A program made the translations under genes and the position numbers. The notes under the pieces were generated by a model, which saw nothing but the letters and a program-made list of their open reading frames with translations, was not told where the DNA came from and did no database searches. From NCBI GenBank assembly GCA_013423385.1, contig BLZA01000057.1, positions 311,533-375,532 on the forward strand: a stretch of 64,000 nucleotides of DNA, written 5' to 3'. Within the stretch, counting starts at the first letter, position 1; each line of letters begins with the position of its first letter. The stretch comes from Naganishia liquefaciens. Its lineage: Eukaryota; Basidiomycota; Tremellomycetes; Filobasidiales; Filobasidiaceae. Below are positions 10,426 through 23,813 of this stretch, piece by piece.

Positions 10426-12229
10426 TCATGTCGCCCTGACGGCGTCGCCTATTTTGCGGACGAGAAACGCCCAGAAGCCATCTACAAGATTTCTATCCCT
10501 CCCTCTGATCCAGTCAAGTGAAATGACGGAGTCGTGGTTCGTCTCCACTGACGGTGATTGCGCTCTCCGGCTCGCTTCAGGCGTTGCGACGTTGATGCGC
10601 GCACGAAACAACGGCTCCGCCGATGACTCGCCCGGTCCCTTCCGACGAGCCGCTCGAGTCCAAGTAATCGCTCGAGGGGCAACGACTCGGACGCTTCGTG
10701 CATCCTCGTCCGATTCGATATCCACTCTTGCTGACCGAAGCGCAGCTTCGACAATGTCGTGGATGTCGCTGATGTGCAAGATTTTTCCCGTACGCTCGAG
10801 TGGACGGTAAGTCCATGTATTTGGTGGCGGGAGGTACCGTGCGGTCGAGGGAAAGCCCGGTGGACGGATCATTGACTGCGAAGACTTAGCGTCGACTCGG
10901 ACGGCAGTGGTAGAAACTCACGTCTGGTAATCTGATGTCCGTGAATGACCAGCCGATAATCCATCGAACGGTACGCGCTTGTCTCATCCCGAGCAATAAG
11001 TAGTTGTCGATCTGTGCATGACCCAGGTCACGGTCGACCTGAGTGTCGGGAAGTGAAGCGGCACGCAAAGACCCACGTTTTGTGATTTCAGGGCATCAAC
11101 GAGTGGTGGGATGGATGAAGCCTTTCCTATGAGGGAGGTGTACCACCTGCCTGCGAGTCAGCACGGCACAAGGCAAACAGAGAAAGGCTTACAGGCATCG
11201 ATTCCGGGTGCAGGTGCTTTCCGAAATCATGCGCCCGATAAAGGATACTTCGCCGCCGGGGGTCATCAATTCGTTGACAGCGGCAGTCGGCGCCTGTAAG
11301 GCCGTCAGCAGTGTATTTTAGTGGCGAAAGCGACGTACGGCGTGTGATGGTAGCGCTTTTAGGCTCGTCAATTCTTCCATTTCCGCGGCAGATTCGTAAA
11401 AGGGGGGGTTGCATAGCGTGAACGTGAATGGACTTCTGTTCAAAGTCAGCGAAAGCCCGAGCTAGTCTTTAAAACGTACGGGTCGGATTCCGTCGCGATC
11501 GCATCCAACAGCGGAGACGATTCTGACGGTGCTTTGTACAGCGTGATCCGGGACAACAAGTCATTTTTGCGAACCGTCTCGAGCGCGGATTGATAGGATA
11601 CGTTGTCCAGTTCTTCGCCAATGTCAGCGACGGATCGAAAAAACAGAGAGACGCGTACCGGTCGCAATGATAGTGGCCGAGATATGTATGCGTGCGAGGA
11701 GAATTGCGTAGATTGCGCATGCGCCTGTGCCGCTGATCTGGTTATCAGCGCGTGCTTGCATGAATGCGAAGAACGTACATGTCGAGGACCCTCAGCGGGG
11801 TGGGAGACATGTCATCGAGGTATGCGTGAATGTCAAGAAGATGATGCAGGTAGTCTAGCCTATCGACGGAATGTATTCAGCTTTCCGACGTCGACCTTGA
11901 CAGGAGCTGTACCTATTCGCCAACTAGAACCGACTCAGCAACCGAGAAATAGAGGCACGAAAAGCACTCACAGTGGGACACAGCCGATCTTCCGGAATGA
12001 CCACATCCAGCGCAAAGTCCTTCTTCAGAAGACATGTCGTCAATGTCCTCAACGCCGCAGCATCTTTGAAATCAATCGTCGGCCCGTTGGCGTTGTCCTT
12101 GACGCTGCAGTCCGGTCAGCGGGAATTCGCGAAAGCATACGGGACTTACAACGGCCGGAGTGAAGAGAACTCAGCTGCGAGTTGAGCGAAGTCTGGAGGG
12201 TTGTCGCGGTAGGGATTGTCTGGATGCAT
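10426..12229 (-). CDS. METTL16-type RNA N6-adenosine methyltransferase
   Basis: Eleven exons (12150-12229, 11972-12104, 11902-11912, 11779-11859, 11659-11732, 11480-11612, 11339-11435, 11193-11293, 11077-11146, 10922-11011, 10426-10875) give 439 residues. METTL16/Mtl16 methylates the central adenosine of the U6 snRNA ACAGA box. The head MHPDNPYRDNPPDFAQLA matches human METTL16; next come IDFKD, the SAM-binding DIGTGACAIY, the catalytic NPPF in LCNPPFYESA, WYTSLIGKASSIPPL and RTVRWIIGWSF. The C-terminal block (LDWIRGRDRNLVDGF) matches the vertebrate-conserved region. An 11-nt micro-exon codes for VQLL where homologues have VPxR; this is the least certain join. The other joins are fixed by phase and alignment. 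Confidence 0.9.
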
Positions 12230-12394
12230 GGTTGAGGCTGAAGACGATGGAGGGAAGGTTGGAGAGATAGACGATGGCTCAACATCACGTGCCGCCTGCT
12301 GTTTCAGATATTTCGGCGATCGGCTCAAGTTACAAGGCAAGTACTTATCGTACCGTCATATCGCCCGTTTCCTCGTTTGACATCCATCATTATC

Positions 12395-13332
12395 ATGGTC
12401 CAGTGTGTCGTCTGTCACGAGCAAGAGCAAAAGTACAAGTGCCCTGCATGCCAGGTCCCATAGTGAGTCCTCTTGCGCCGTTCCATAGACACAGCTAATT
12501 GCGTGCAGTTGTTCTGTGGCATGTTTCAAACTTCATAAAGGTGTGTTGTCTATCATCTCGACTTATCCTTCTAATTTTATTCTTACAGTGCGATGTGGTG
12601 AATCACCCTCTGGTCCATCAACCGACGCTCCACGACTCGATGTACCGGCGCCATCATACATACCACGCAGCACGAGAACCGCATGGAAAGGAATCACGCG
12701 ATCCTTGGAATCGTTAAAGTTCCCGGAAGAACCAGAAGATCAGGGGATATGGGATGATCCGCTGAGGAGCGAAGAGGTCAAGCCGCTTCGGCGGTCGGAG
12801 TACCTTGATCTTGGTAAGTAGGGGAGTCCGCTCGCAACTACCAAAGCTCATACAAATCTGCGCCGCAGCGAAATCTCAACAACTCCGTCACCTCCTCGCC
12901 CCGCCAGATCCCTCCGCGCCTCCCTACGCGAATCCACAAACACACATTCGAACGCTCCTCACGCACCTCGCGGGAATCAAGAATTTGAAAGAGAGAGAAG
13001 ACGTGCTGGCAAAGTGTCTTGGAATGGAGGTTCCCCGGGCGCAGCCGGTCAGCGGCAGAGGACGCGGGAGGGGCGGCAAGACTCAACCGACGTCGCGTGG
13101 AGAGGGATTCTATATTCCTGAACCTCGTGGCGTGGAGACAATAAAGACAAAAGACGCGGACGGAAAGACGCAGGCAACGTCCAAGGGGCTGTTTATCGGG
13201 GCTCAGGAGCAGGAGACCATGCGCACGTTCGCTGAGGTCGTGAGGCGGGTGCTTGAGCGGGATCCGGATGGCTCTGGGGAGGCGGAAGGGCAAGGAAGAG
13301 GAGTAAAGCGGAAGGGCGAATGGACGGTCTAG
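12395..13332 (+). CDS. HIT1: HIT-type zinc finger protein, Hit1/ZNHIT3-like
   Basis: Exons 12395-12462, 12509-12540, 12589-12813 and 12869-13332 give 262 residues. Hit1 works with Rsa1 and the R2TP complex in box C/D snoRNP assembly. The N-terminus is a zf-HIT domain: CVVCHEQ, KYKCPACQVPYC, CFKLHK, with spacing of Cys and His pairs as in ZNHIT3. The tail is basic (GRGRGRGGK and VKRKGEWTV) and disordered. It lies divergent from the METTL16 gene with a 165-base spacer. Other zf-HIT proteins exist, but the residue pattern of the finger points to ZNHIT3. Confidence 0.83.
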
Positions 13333-13591
13333 GCGTTGCGTCTCCTCGATTAATGCCAAGCTTCAAGGCGGACCACATCGAGTGACATCAACGTTCTCGC
13401 CATCTGTTCGTTCAATTTTGCCGTAAACGGCCTCGCAAGAGGACAAATGCCATTCGGAGATTTTTGCTATTGATAGACGGTCTTTTTGACAATTCTCGCA
13501 TCCTACAGATACATGGTATCCCTCAGGTCATTGAGAAGTTTGATATTATGATAGTTTACAAGGTTCTGGGTCATGACCATTCACCCGTTGT

Positions 13592-14485
13592 ATGCCCAGA
13601 AGTTCAGCTCAGGACCGTATTCAGCGACTTTTGAATGAGGGAGGCCTCTATTCACTTTTCTGCGCGTTCGTTGACGGTGACGACAGTGACGTCATAAACG
13701 AAGCCAGAAAGGATGACATGATGTCGTGACCAAGATATTTTTCCCATCCTTTGTCTCTTGGTCTATCGAGTTCTCATCCCGACGAGAAAGCGGAGATTTT
13801 AGAATTCCACCATCCTTGGGTCAGTCGAGCGGAAAAGGCGCGATCACTAAAGGACCCCTCGCAACAGCTCTCTGAGCTTACAAGCGACATGATCGCAACT
13901 GCGAAGGCAGACGAAACGACTGCTCTTGAACTGGCGCATTGCGTTGGTTGGAGCGTACAAGCGATCAAGACCAGGAGTTGTCGAACATTGGATGTGCGCG
14001 CGTTGCGCGAGTCTTCCATCATCTCAACTGAATTATTTAACCAACTGCGCAAAGGACTGGACTGCCTGGGAGACAAACCCGCCTCCGACCTTTCTAGGGA
14101 GATGATGCAAGGCGGGTTGCACTTCTACGAATACAGCCGCACCTATCGGGACCTCTATCCGCTGAATTCCGTTACTTCGTCTAGTTTGTCCCTCGATGAT
14201 ATCGCCGCACAGTTGAACGAGACTTTGTTGGGGCTCACGGCTACGAGTCTAGTCCAGCCCACTGTCACAATCTCTGTTGGAGGTTTAAGCTTCGAGGTCC
14301 GACCGAGTGTGGAAGATGAGGCTCGCCAAGCCTCCACAACAGAAATCCTTGAGCTCTTAAATCTGAGTGACGTCTCAGCCGGAGACATTCAGAGCCTCAT
14401 GACTGTGAGCAACGCGGAGGGAAGGCCCTTGTTCAGAATCTTTCGAGTCGCAGGCAGCACGAACTCGAACGTAACGGGAACTTAG
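13592..14485 (+). CDS. Orphan alpha-helical protein
   Basis: Exons 13592-13725 and 13771-14485, joined over a 45-nt GT-AG intron, give 282 residues beginning MPRSSAQDRIQRLLNEGG. The second exon is open for 238 codons but has no ATG of its own near the 5' side; the upstream exon supplies one in correct phase, which supports the model. The chain is mixed acidic and hydrophobic with predicted helices (for example FNQLRKGLDCLG and DIAAQLNETLLGL) and no known motif, signal peptide or membrane segment. Function unknown. Confidence 0.65.
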
Positions 14486-14828
14486 GTTCTCAGATCCAAG
14501 GGAGTTGACTGTATCTTTGAATCGCTGCAGGCCAAAGCTTGCGGCAGAGACCAGTGATTCTCACACACCTTTATCAACGTATATCATAGTTTAAGCGGGA
14601 ATGCGATGGATAACAATTTTGCGATCGCCATCGTATGTAGGACATGGGAAGCTCTTTATGCAAATATGGGGTACCTCTCACCTTATCACATCCACGTTAC
14701 AGAGATCACTCCCTCATACCACCATTTCTGAATCGGCTTTTTAATGTGGTATGACTGCCCGCCTGTTCCATGAAGCCCACGCCTTTCCGGCCGAAGGTGA
14801 TCACCAAATTGATACCGGCTTGACACCA
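14486..14828. other. Intergenic, convergent 3' ends
   Basis: 343 bases between the orphan and PIF1 stops; nothing recognisable. Confidence 0.5.
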
Positions 14829-17735
14829 TCAGCTTGTCGTGCGCAGATTCTTGGACCATCCGACGACGATTGGATGCGCAAACACCTTGGATGGATGAAA
14901 ATTCGACACTTCAATCGTGTCCATTGAAGTCGCTCGCCTAGGGCCATCACATCAGCTCGACGGCAGATCAGAATACATCAGTACTCACGATAAAGCGACG
15001 TAAGCCTGCCCCTTTTCAAAGCTTTGCGCCAAATCGACCTTCATACGCGGCAAAGTCATGCCTTGAGACTTGTGGATGCTAATCGCCCAAGAGTTGATGA
15101 GCGGAATTTGCATTCGTTTTGCTAATGAAAAGTGGGTCATGCCAGGCTTTCAGTGTCTCATGTGTTGTCCACTCACCTTCCATGGTTCCTTTCGCCGAGG
15201 TCACCTCGAAATCGAAGGGCTTGACGAGCATTTCCACACCATTGGTGAACTGGCATACAGGTCAGCGGGACGATATGGCGGCACCTCTGCAACTTGCTCT
15301 GACGACCGGCCACAAGCAGTTCTTGTTGTCCGCATCCCATCTCCTAACAGGAGCGCCTTTCAATATTTCGATAGGCTTCTCGACGACAGGCGGGACGTCC
15401 GGGATCAACTCATCGTCATCGTCTGTGTCCCATCCCGACGTCGAAAAGGCCGCAGCCTGCTTGATGGCTCGCGCTTCTCGCTCATCCTTTTCAACGTCGG
15501 TCAACGCCTAAGAGCACGTCAGAACGGGCTTCATGAATAAGTCTGCGACGTACTATGGATTTCTCTTCTTTCGCTCCGGTAGGAACCGCTAAATCGAAGC
15601 ATTTTCAGCGGATGTCTTTCGGCAAGATGCCTGCCTTACCCGACTCTCGTTGAAAGCCGGTGATGATTCCACTATAGAGTTCAGCTCGAAAAGCCATGAA
15701 GAATGCGCATGACCCACAGTGATCCATTATACAATCCCGTTTCGCCTCCCTTCACGTTTGTAATGAGCATGACTTGACATCCGACTTTGAATTCGACGAC
15801 AGCGGCTGCCTTGCAATATTGATCCAGCAATCTGACGGCAGATTCGTGCGTGTGTAAAGTGCCTTCTGTCTTGTGGCTGCAGAGGAGTTAGCAGAGCCGG
15901 AGTCTGTGTCGACCTCGAATCTTACCCTGGCACATCTTTCGAGACATACATCTCCAAGGTCCCGCTCAAGGCCTTGAGCCTTCGCTGATTCGCGTCTTCT
16001 GCTTGACGCTTGATGGGATACTGAGAGGGATGAGCATCGCGCAGTGAGACCTCTTCTTCACTTACAAGCTCTGTCGCTTCGATGCCATCATCGTATCTAA
16101 CGGGCCTCGCAAGCATTGCAAACTTTCTCGCCGACGCGGAAGACAGCGTTCCCGTTCTCGCCTCATTGAGCATTTGTACAAAGCCTGACGAGAAGAATAA
16201 GCGGAAATGCATTCTTCGGGTAGCCGCACACACCTCCAGCTTTCTGACGGAATACCTGCGTCAAACCGAACACCTTTGGGATGCACCTATTCCAGGTCTT
16301 GGCCTGGAAGGCGAAAACCGATGTCCCAGTATGGCGATCCGGTACAGGAGGCAACTGGAAGAAATCGCCACAGCTAGCGATGGCAGTATGAGAAGCGATT
16401 AAGAATCTCTTAAGTCATAGGACATACAGTACGAGCTGCGAAGGTTTATGAGCATGATGCCTTCCTTTATGTCCGTAAACTCACCTGAATCCCCCCAAAC
16501 GGCTTGGATGAACCGCGAACCAATCGCCCTACCTCCTCAAGCTTATCCCAAAACCTGCCATCGATCATACTGACTGAATGCTACAATCAGCCTATGCCCC
16601 CAATGATTGTCGGGGGTCGAACCTACTCTCATCAATGATTAGCACATCCGTCTCCATCCATCGCTTGTACGCCGTATCCGCATTCTTCCGCTGTGCGCCG
16701 TCACGCCGCAGTTTTTTGACAAGGATCTGTGGATCCCCTGGATTGATGCCAACGCCCGCCCAAGAGTGAAGCGTGACTCCACCGACGGAAACGCCCGCGA
16801 TACCGGTGGAAGCGGTGACCGCTGTCGACGCAGGATTAGTCGATAGGAGGTGGTGGCGAGATAGGGATACTTGCCAACTTTCTTCCTGACCAGATGTCCC
16901 TTTTGACTTATCACGGACGACCTCAACAATGCAATGATCTTCTTGAGCAGGAAACTCTTTCCGGTACCGGCTGAACCGGTAAAGAATAGGCTTTGCCTGT
17001 TGCAGAGAGTCAGCCTCGATAGGAGGCGTTGGTGACCGGAACGTACCCTTGCATGACCATTTCCAATACTTTCTGCTGTTCTTCTGATAGAGGCATTTCC
17101 TCCTCCTGCGCTTCGGGCTTCTCCTCTCTCGCTAATCCGCTCCCAGATTGCTTGCCATCGACTTGAAATTCCGCAACCATCGTTTGATCTACATCGACCG
17201 CTTGAATCGATGAATCACTTCCGACCCTGATCTTGTTCGCACTCCTCGAAACCACCTTAGCATCTTCCGTAGGCGTCTTTACTGGAGTTGTCAAGTCAAT
17301 AGCGGTCTCCGAAACATCAGGCAACTCAGCACGCGCTCGCTTTTTCGGCGAAGGCGTAAACCGGTACTTTTCAAGCTTTTGAGCTGTCGCCGGCGTTATC
17401 TCGAAGCCATCTAGATCCAGGCAGTACGCGCCAGATGAAGGCATCGCTGGGGGCTGGGACGAATCATTCTCGGTTCGAATGGAGGGGCTACCGGAAGATT
17501 GTATTTGCGAAGGCGGGTAAGGCGTCCAACGGGGCTTTGCCGTGGTTTCCTTCGATCGATGACGTTGACGGGAGACAGAATGGCCTGTTGGTGGGCAATG
17601 GGAGCGGATCTTGAATGCCTTTGAGGCACTGACTGAGCTCGATGCCATCTCGAGTTTGCTTGATGGTGTGTGCGCTTGCATCGAGTCTATCGCCTCCCAT
17701 TCGTTCTCGTAGTCTTTGTTCTCAGCGAACGCCAT
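14829..17735 (-). CDS. PIF1: PIF1-family 5'-3' DNA helicase
   Basis: Fifteen exons (17047-17735, 16908-16996, 16627-16821, 16485-16573, 16428-16435, 16234-16373, 16066-16184, 15926-16020, 15718-15876, 15640-15671, 15554-15588, 15298-15507, 15177-15249, 14989-15121, 14829-14937) give 724 residues. Pif1 unwinds G-quadruplexes, R-loops and telomeric DNA, and helps maintain mitochondrial DNA. A disordered head of about 225 residues precedes the Walker [12 protein letters not shown], Walker [44 protein letters not shown] and AYVALSRA. One exon is only 8 nt, and the intron at 15250-15297 begins GCAAGT. I chose the ATG at 17735; the 26 codons upstream are open but lack an ATG. Confidence 0.93.
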
Positions 17736-18173
17736 GCTGGGGCTGCGGTACAGTATGGGACGGTGATAGTGGAGCCAATCTCTCCTTGAGTGGCTGCTGG
17801 ACTCCTCGACCAACTTTTGACAAGAATTGGACGCTCACCGCGTTCAGAGCACTTCGTGTTTCACATGAAAGGGAAGGTGCGCCCGTTCGGGAAACCTGGG
17901 TCCCAAGCCAATGTACAAAGAACCAAGCTGGCGGGCTTGCTTAGCTGCTTGCTTAACCTGAACCATCAATGGGGCACATGCCAACACTTGTTGATCTTTA
18001 GTCTCAAAGTGTTGTCGAAGCTCCGTGTCTTACGTTCTCCGTCTTAGAACATGATCCATACTGAGCGCGCATTAACGGCTTCCGATCGTGATACAAGAGC
18101 ACCCTGGCGCACCCTGGCGTCTTCCTTTTGCTGTCTTTTCTTTATTCTTTCCTCTATATTTCATTGTGATTGT
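17736..18173. other. Intergenic, PIF1 upstream and TPI1 3' flank
   Basis: 438 bases with no supported coding frame. Confidence 0.5.
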
Positions 18174-19206
<1,033 letters not shown>

Positions 19207-19719
19207 TTTGAGAGATGTTGTTTTTTTGGATGGTGGTGGAATGCGACTGCGAGTACTGTAAGCTGGTCTTGTTGACGAGCGACGATGTGATGATCTACGA
19301 ATCTATATACCTCGACGACGACTCCGACTGCTCAACCGGACCTGTGACGAATAGAAGGCCGGATCGCTGCCAGGCGGTCACGCCGCATTATCTTCATTTG
19401 CTTCCGCCCAGCGCTTTTTTCCGAACGTCTGGGGGTCGCACCGAGGATCCTTCGAGTGCGATTCAGTGTCGGCAATTCGGCCGAATAGCGACGACGGGCT
19501 CCGAGGGGTGCTTGGGAGGAGAGGACGGCCTCGCAAGATCGACGTCAGTCGGTGGAGATATAGGTGGAGAGCGTCATGCACGATGATTTCCATGCTTTGC
19601 TCTGGCGCATCTCTATACGCCGTCAAACACGTGGCTGGCCTGTACAGCGATGATCCCAGTCTATCAACCCTGCGATCGCATCGCAAGGCGGATTAAAACC
19701 AGCACAACTACTCCGTTCA
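19207..19719. promoter_or_regulatory. TPI1 upstream region
   Basis: Between the TPI1 ATG and the stop of the next minus-strand gene. Long runs of pyrimidine on the TPI1 strand just before the ATG are typical of strongly expressed fungal genes. No coding signal. Confidence 0.45.
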
Positions 19720-21398
19720 TTATTCCGAGTCCCCACATAAACTATCGGCATATTGCTTGCGCAACAGCGCAAACGCATCCTCCCCTTCGTCCGGAAACGT
19801 CTCCGCTGATTCAACCGCACCCTGCGCCATTTCGCCCCAACAGACCTTGTTCTCTTTTGGCAGAACCCGCATACTCCAACGTTCCTTCACCTCGTGAGCT
19901 TCCTCTCGGCCAATGGTCCATGATCCCATAGCGTTCAATGATGCCCCCCGACAGCTGATTGCAAAGAGACCGCCGCGAATGGTCTGGAACAGCTGTTCAA
20001 CGAAAGACTGAAACTCTGATCGTGGCGGCGCATCGGAAACGAGAAAATTTAGCTTGAGATTTGCGTACTGGGCATGCAAGAGCAGCAGAGGCTGGTACTG
20101 CGGGCAAATCAGTGTCAGATCAAGCTTAATCGACAACAACGCACAGCTTCGATGCATTCCATCACTTCCTCCAATAACAGTCCTCGGATGCTGATCATCA
20201 TGGCGAATATATTCTGAGGCAGCGACATAATCAGCCTGAGCAGATCCAAAAACATCGCCGTGACGAGATCCGGATCCGGGTGATCAGAAAGCGGAGATGC
20301 GAATTCAAAGATCGTGAGAGGATAGGGGAAACAATCCCGGAAGTGTTTTCGAGCGCTTCGCGAGAGGTCTGAAGGTCCAAGTGGCAAGTATTGCGGCAGA
20401 GCTTCGGGACTGTAGATGTCGGATGCCTTGTACCATTCCGTTTGTGCAAGGTTTTGGTCGCCCGGAAGATCTTCCTCCTCGGGCACGAGAGTCTCCTCGA
20501 TATCATCATCGTCCACATCCTCCCATTCGTCTTCATCTCCATCCTCCACGCCGTGTTGGCGGAACTCTGTAATCGTTCTCGCAAGTACCGACGTTGCAGA
20601 CTCCAAAACGACAAACTTCCATGGCGGCCTGATCAACGTCTCTCCCAACACTCCTGACACCATACTCAACAGCCTGAGCACACCTTGAACATCTTTCGTT
20701 CCCGGTCTGAAGCCTTTGCAGAAGCAAAGATATGGCTGACAGACAACAAGTCGCGGGCCGGAGCGAAACTCGGCGAAGTAGACGAGGGCTTTCAGGCGTG
20801 GTAAGATGTGATTGAGCGATGGAACGAAGGGATAGTCGTCGTCCAGAAAGTAGTCTTTGAACTCTTGGTTGAACGCATACGGGGGAACAAGGATGTACCT
20901 TCTCTCCGTGAGCAAGTCTTCACGAAGCGCCAAAAAGGGAACTCACTCTGTGTATCTCGCGGCACTCGCATGAACCATTTCGCTCCACCTTTCGCGCATC
21001 TCGCTGACAAGCATATCATCCCCTGCGGTAAACTGTCTTGGAGGGTTCCAAGCCGTCACTGTTCGCCAAAGGATGGGTGATATTTCTTGTCGGACGGCAT
21101 GAGAGGTGACGGCGAGAGAGGCGCAGGTTGCGTGGGATGAGGACAGGGTAAGGTATTCCGCGACGATGGAGAGAATTTCGAGTGGAAGTCTCAGGGTCTC
21201 GTTAACGGTTTCTAATATCCTCATTAGGTCTGGCCGGAACGCGGTCACGACCGACGGACCTTTCGAGTAGTCACTTGCAAGATCGTCAATATCCTGCGTC
21301 TCGATTTGGACTTCGCATTCCCATTTTAACGGCGGAAGTCCTGGAATGGGTTGATGGATGGGCATGAACTCGGGATCTGCCCTGGTGCGGACAGGCAT
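19720..21398 (-). CDS. F-box-like protein with acidic middle
   Basis: Exons 20947-21398, 20145-20901 and 19720-20097 give 528 residues. Near residue 75 the segment RLPLEILSIVAEYLTL, followed by a helix with CASLAVTSHAVRQEI and LWRTV, resembles an F-box (substrate adaptor of SCF ubiquitin ligases). A very acidic stretch (DGDEDEWEDVDDDDIEE) lies near residue 285. The rest is probably alpha/beta repeats, not resolved into LRRs by eye. The ATG at 21398 was preferred to a longer open frame upstream. It is divergent from a similar gene at 21606, which suggests an old local duplication, although the sequences are far apart. Confidence 0.72.
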
Positions 21399-21605
21399 AG
21401 TGAGAGCTATAGCACACTGGTAGAAGCAGGAGAAAAGACAAGATAGATGCTTGGAGAGATAATCACTCAACATGCATGACGAATGAAGCGATAATGAAGC
21501 GGAAGCAAACGACAGAACGAGTGAGTGATCGTCGTGTACTTGAATTCTGAACTTTATTGTTTCATCAACTAACATATTCTTCTGATCTCCCTTTGGCCGC
21601 ACATC
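21399..21605. promoter_or_regulatory. Shared promoter of two F-box-like genes
   Basis: 207-base head-to-head spacer; no clear motif seen. Confidence 0.45.
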
Positions 21606-23727
21606 ATGCCAGGAAGGAATCGCTTCAGCTATGAGGACCCAGAGAGTGCTCGTCGTCTCCTGGCTCAGCTCGGTCTCGGAGATTCGCTTAACGACGATGC
21701 CGACGAGGAGCGTGACAATGCAGGATTAGGAGAACGAACCCGTCGGCCATACGGGGGAGTTGCCGAGACGACCGAGACGTTTCAGCGTGAACCTTCTGCT
21801 AGCTCTTCCCCGGAGGCGATAGTAGCTACCGGGCTTCAGGACTTTCAGTCTAGCGAACCGCCTAGCGCCCATGAAGTCCGTCATAATGATCCCCTCCTTG
21901 ATGCCATTATTGAATCATCTCGCGCTCAAGTCGATTCGATGGCCAAGGAGATTGTGCAGTGGAAACGGACTATGGACCAGAAGGAAGCCGAGCTGGCGCA
22001 CTTGAGAGACGCGGTGCAAAGGCTGCTAGCTGAGAGGCAGGAAATGCAGGATCAAATCAAGGCAATTCGGAAGATCGTCGAGCCGAAGCCGGAGGGGATG
22101 GATTTGCCGCCTTTGCGATCACATGGACTGTCCGGGGCGAATCCCAAATCAAAGCCAGAGGATCCAAAAATCACCTCGAAGCCTGCATCGGCGGTCAATC
22201 CAGAGATCAGAGCCGGCAGCAATACCAACGGGAATGCCAAGACGCAGGCTGCGCATGGCAAAACCGCTCGAAACCCGGATTCCTCCTCGACGATAGAAGA
22301 GCCCAAATCGAGGCGGGCACCTTATCGCTACCGCAGCCCACGCAAACCTCATCATCCTCGGCCTGACGCTCGCCCACGTCGCCCTAAAACAATCTTCGAT
22401 CTTCCGAAAGTCGCAATCGACAGCATCGCCTGGCATCTTTGCCCGCCCGCTAATCCGCTTCAGCGCTTGGATCCCGTCCGCGAGACGAGTGCGCTGTTTG
22501 ATGAGGTGTGGAATGCCGACTTGGATGCTTGGGCAAGAACCTGCACACGCTTCAGTAGGATTCTCAGGGGGACTTACCGGTGGAAAGTGTTAAAGTTCGA
22601 TGACGAGGATCCTATCGGATGGCATGAAAAGGTGGAGCGAATGCCGCAGAGAATTCGACCTTTCGTGCAGTAAGTCGACAGACGGATTAATGATCTAAGT
22701 ACTTACTCCTTTCAGAGCTCTTGAATTCGAGCGCGCTGAAGCAGACAGGTCATACGAGATCAGTACCGACAGGGACGACTATGACGATTACGCCCGCCTC
22801 TTTCCCAATCTCTGCGCGATCCGCCATCACGGGCAGATCAAACGCCTACGCATCACGTCTAACCTTTCCGATTACACGTACGATCATCCACTGGACGTAG
22901 TTGATATGGTGCATACGACAAGTCTCGTCGGTGACAATGACCTCAAGCCCGACGCGAAACCTACTCCGCTCAAGACCTTGATCCTGCGTGACGGGACAGC
23001 TCTTCCTACAAACATGGTCTACGCCGACCTCAAGCCATACCGCCGAGATAAGCCCGACGCGACCTGGCTTACACACGCTCTTGCGCATTTCATTGGAATC
23101 GAGAATCTCGTGCTCCATGTGCACCTGAAAGAAGACGCCCTGCACGTGGAAAGGGAAAAGACGCCGTTACGAGTCCTGCGCACAGAGGAGTTGCCGGCAT
23201 TGAGGCGGGTTGAGGTACGGTTTGTATTGCCGTATGCATACGGTGCGAGAGATGTTTCTATGCTGGTACGTGGCAAGTTTTGTTATATGAGTTGAATCTG
23301 ACGGCCTTTGCAGAACGGTTTCCAAGACTTTTTCAAGCGCTTCTCCTCCAACATTGAACAAGTAACACTCATTGTCACCCTCGAACCGGCCGCCAAAATC
23401 AAAGCCCAAGTCACTCGCTTCCGTCAACAACACCGTCCGGCACATCTCACATACTGGGGTATCGTCAAGACGCATTACATTCCTCCAGTTGACCGACTTG
23501 AGAAATTCGTCGTCAAGCTCACCAAGGATCTGCCTCGACTCACATCCTTTGAATTCCGTGTCGAGGACAACAAGGCCGATCCCGAGCCACTCGTGCGGTA
23601 TTCCGCGAATGTCGAGGGTGCGGACAGGACGCTACACAAGGTTTATAGGCATCGCATGCCTAAGGGGTATCCAGATTTGCCGGACTTTTGGGGAGGTCAG
23701 AAACCCGAGAGCTTGTGGGATTCATAA
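21606..23727 (+). CDS. F-box-like protein with coiled coil
   Basis: Exons 21606-22669, 22716-23265 and 23314-23727 give 675 residues. A disordered acidic head is followed by a coiled coil (about residues 110-165, with AELAHLRDAVQRLLAERQEM), a basic linker (RRAPYRYRSPRKPHHPRP) and a weak F-box-like region: FDLPKVAIDSIAWHL, then WARTCTRFSRILRGTYRWK. The C-terminal 300 residues may hold LRR-like strands (LKTLILRDGT, IENLVLHVHLK, LRRVEVRFVL). Likely an SCF adaptor or relative; the substrate is unknown. The F-box is degenerate, so this could instead be a lineage-specific protein. Confidence 0.72.
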
Positions 23728-23813
23728 CGGCCTCAACAGTGCCCTGCTGTCTAGAAATGTCCATTTAGTCCATACAACTATTATCTATGTCGATTATATG
23801 TTGCGGTATCCTG

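Noticed and set aside
15262-15297. Early TGA in PIF1 after WPVVR
   Set aside because: Explained by a GC-AG intron that restores RFTNG and the rest of the helicase domain.
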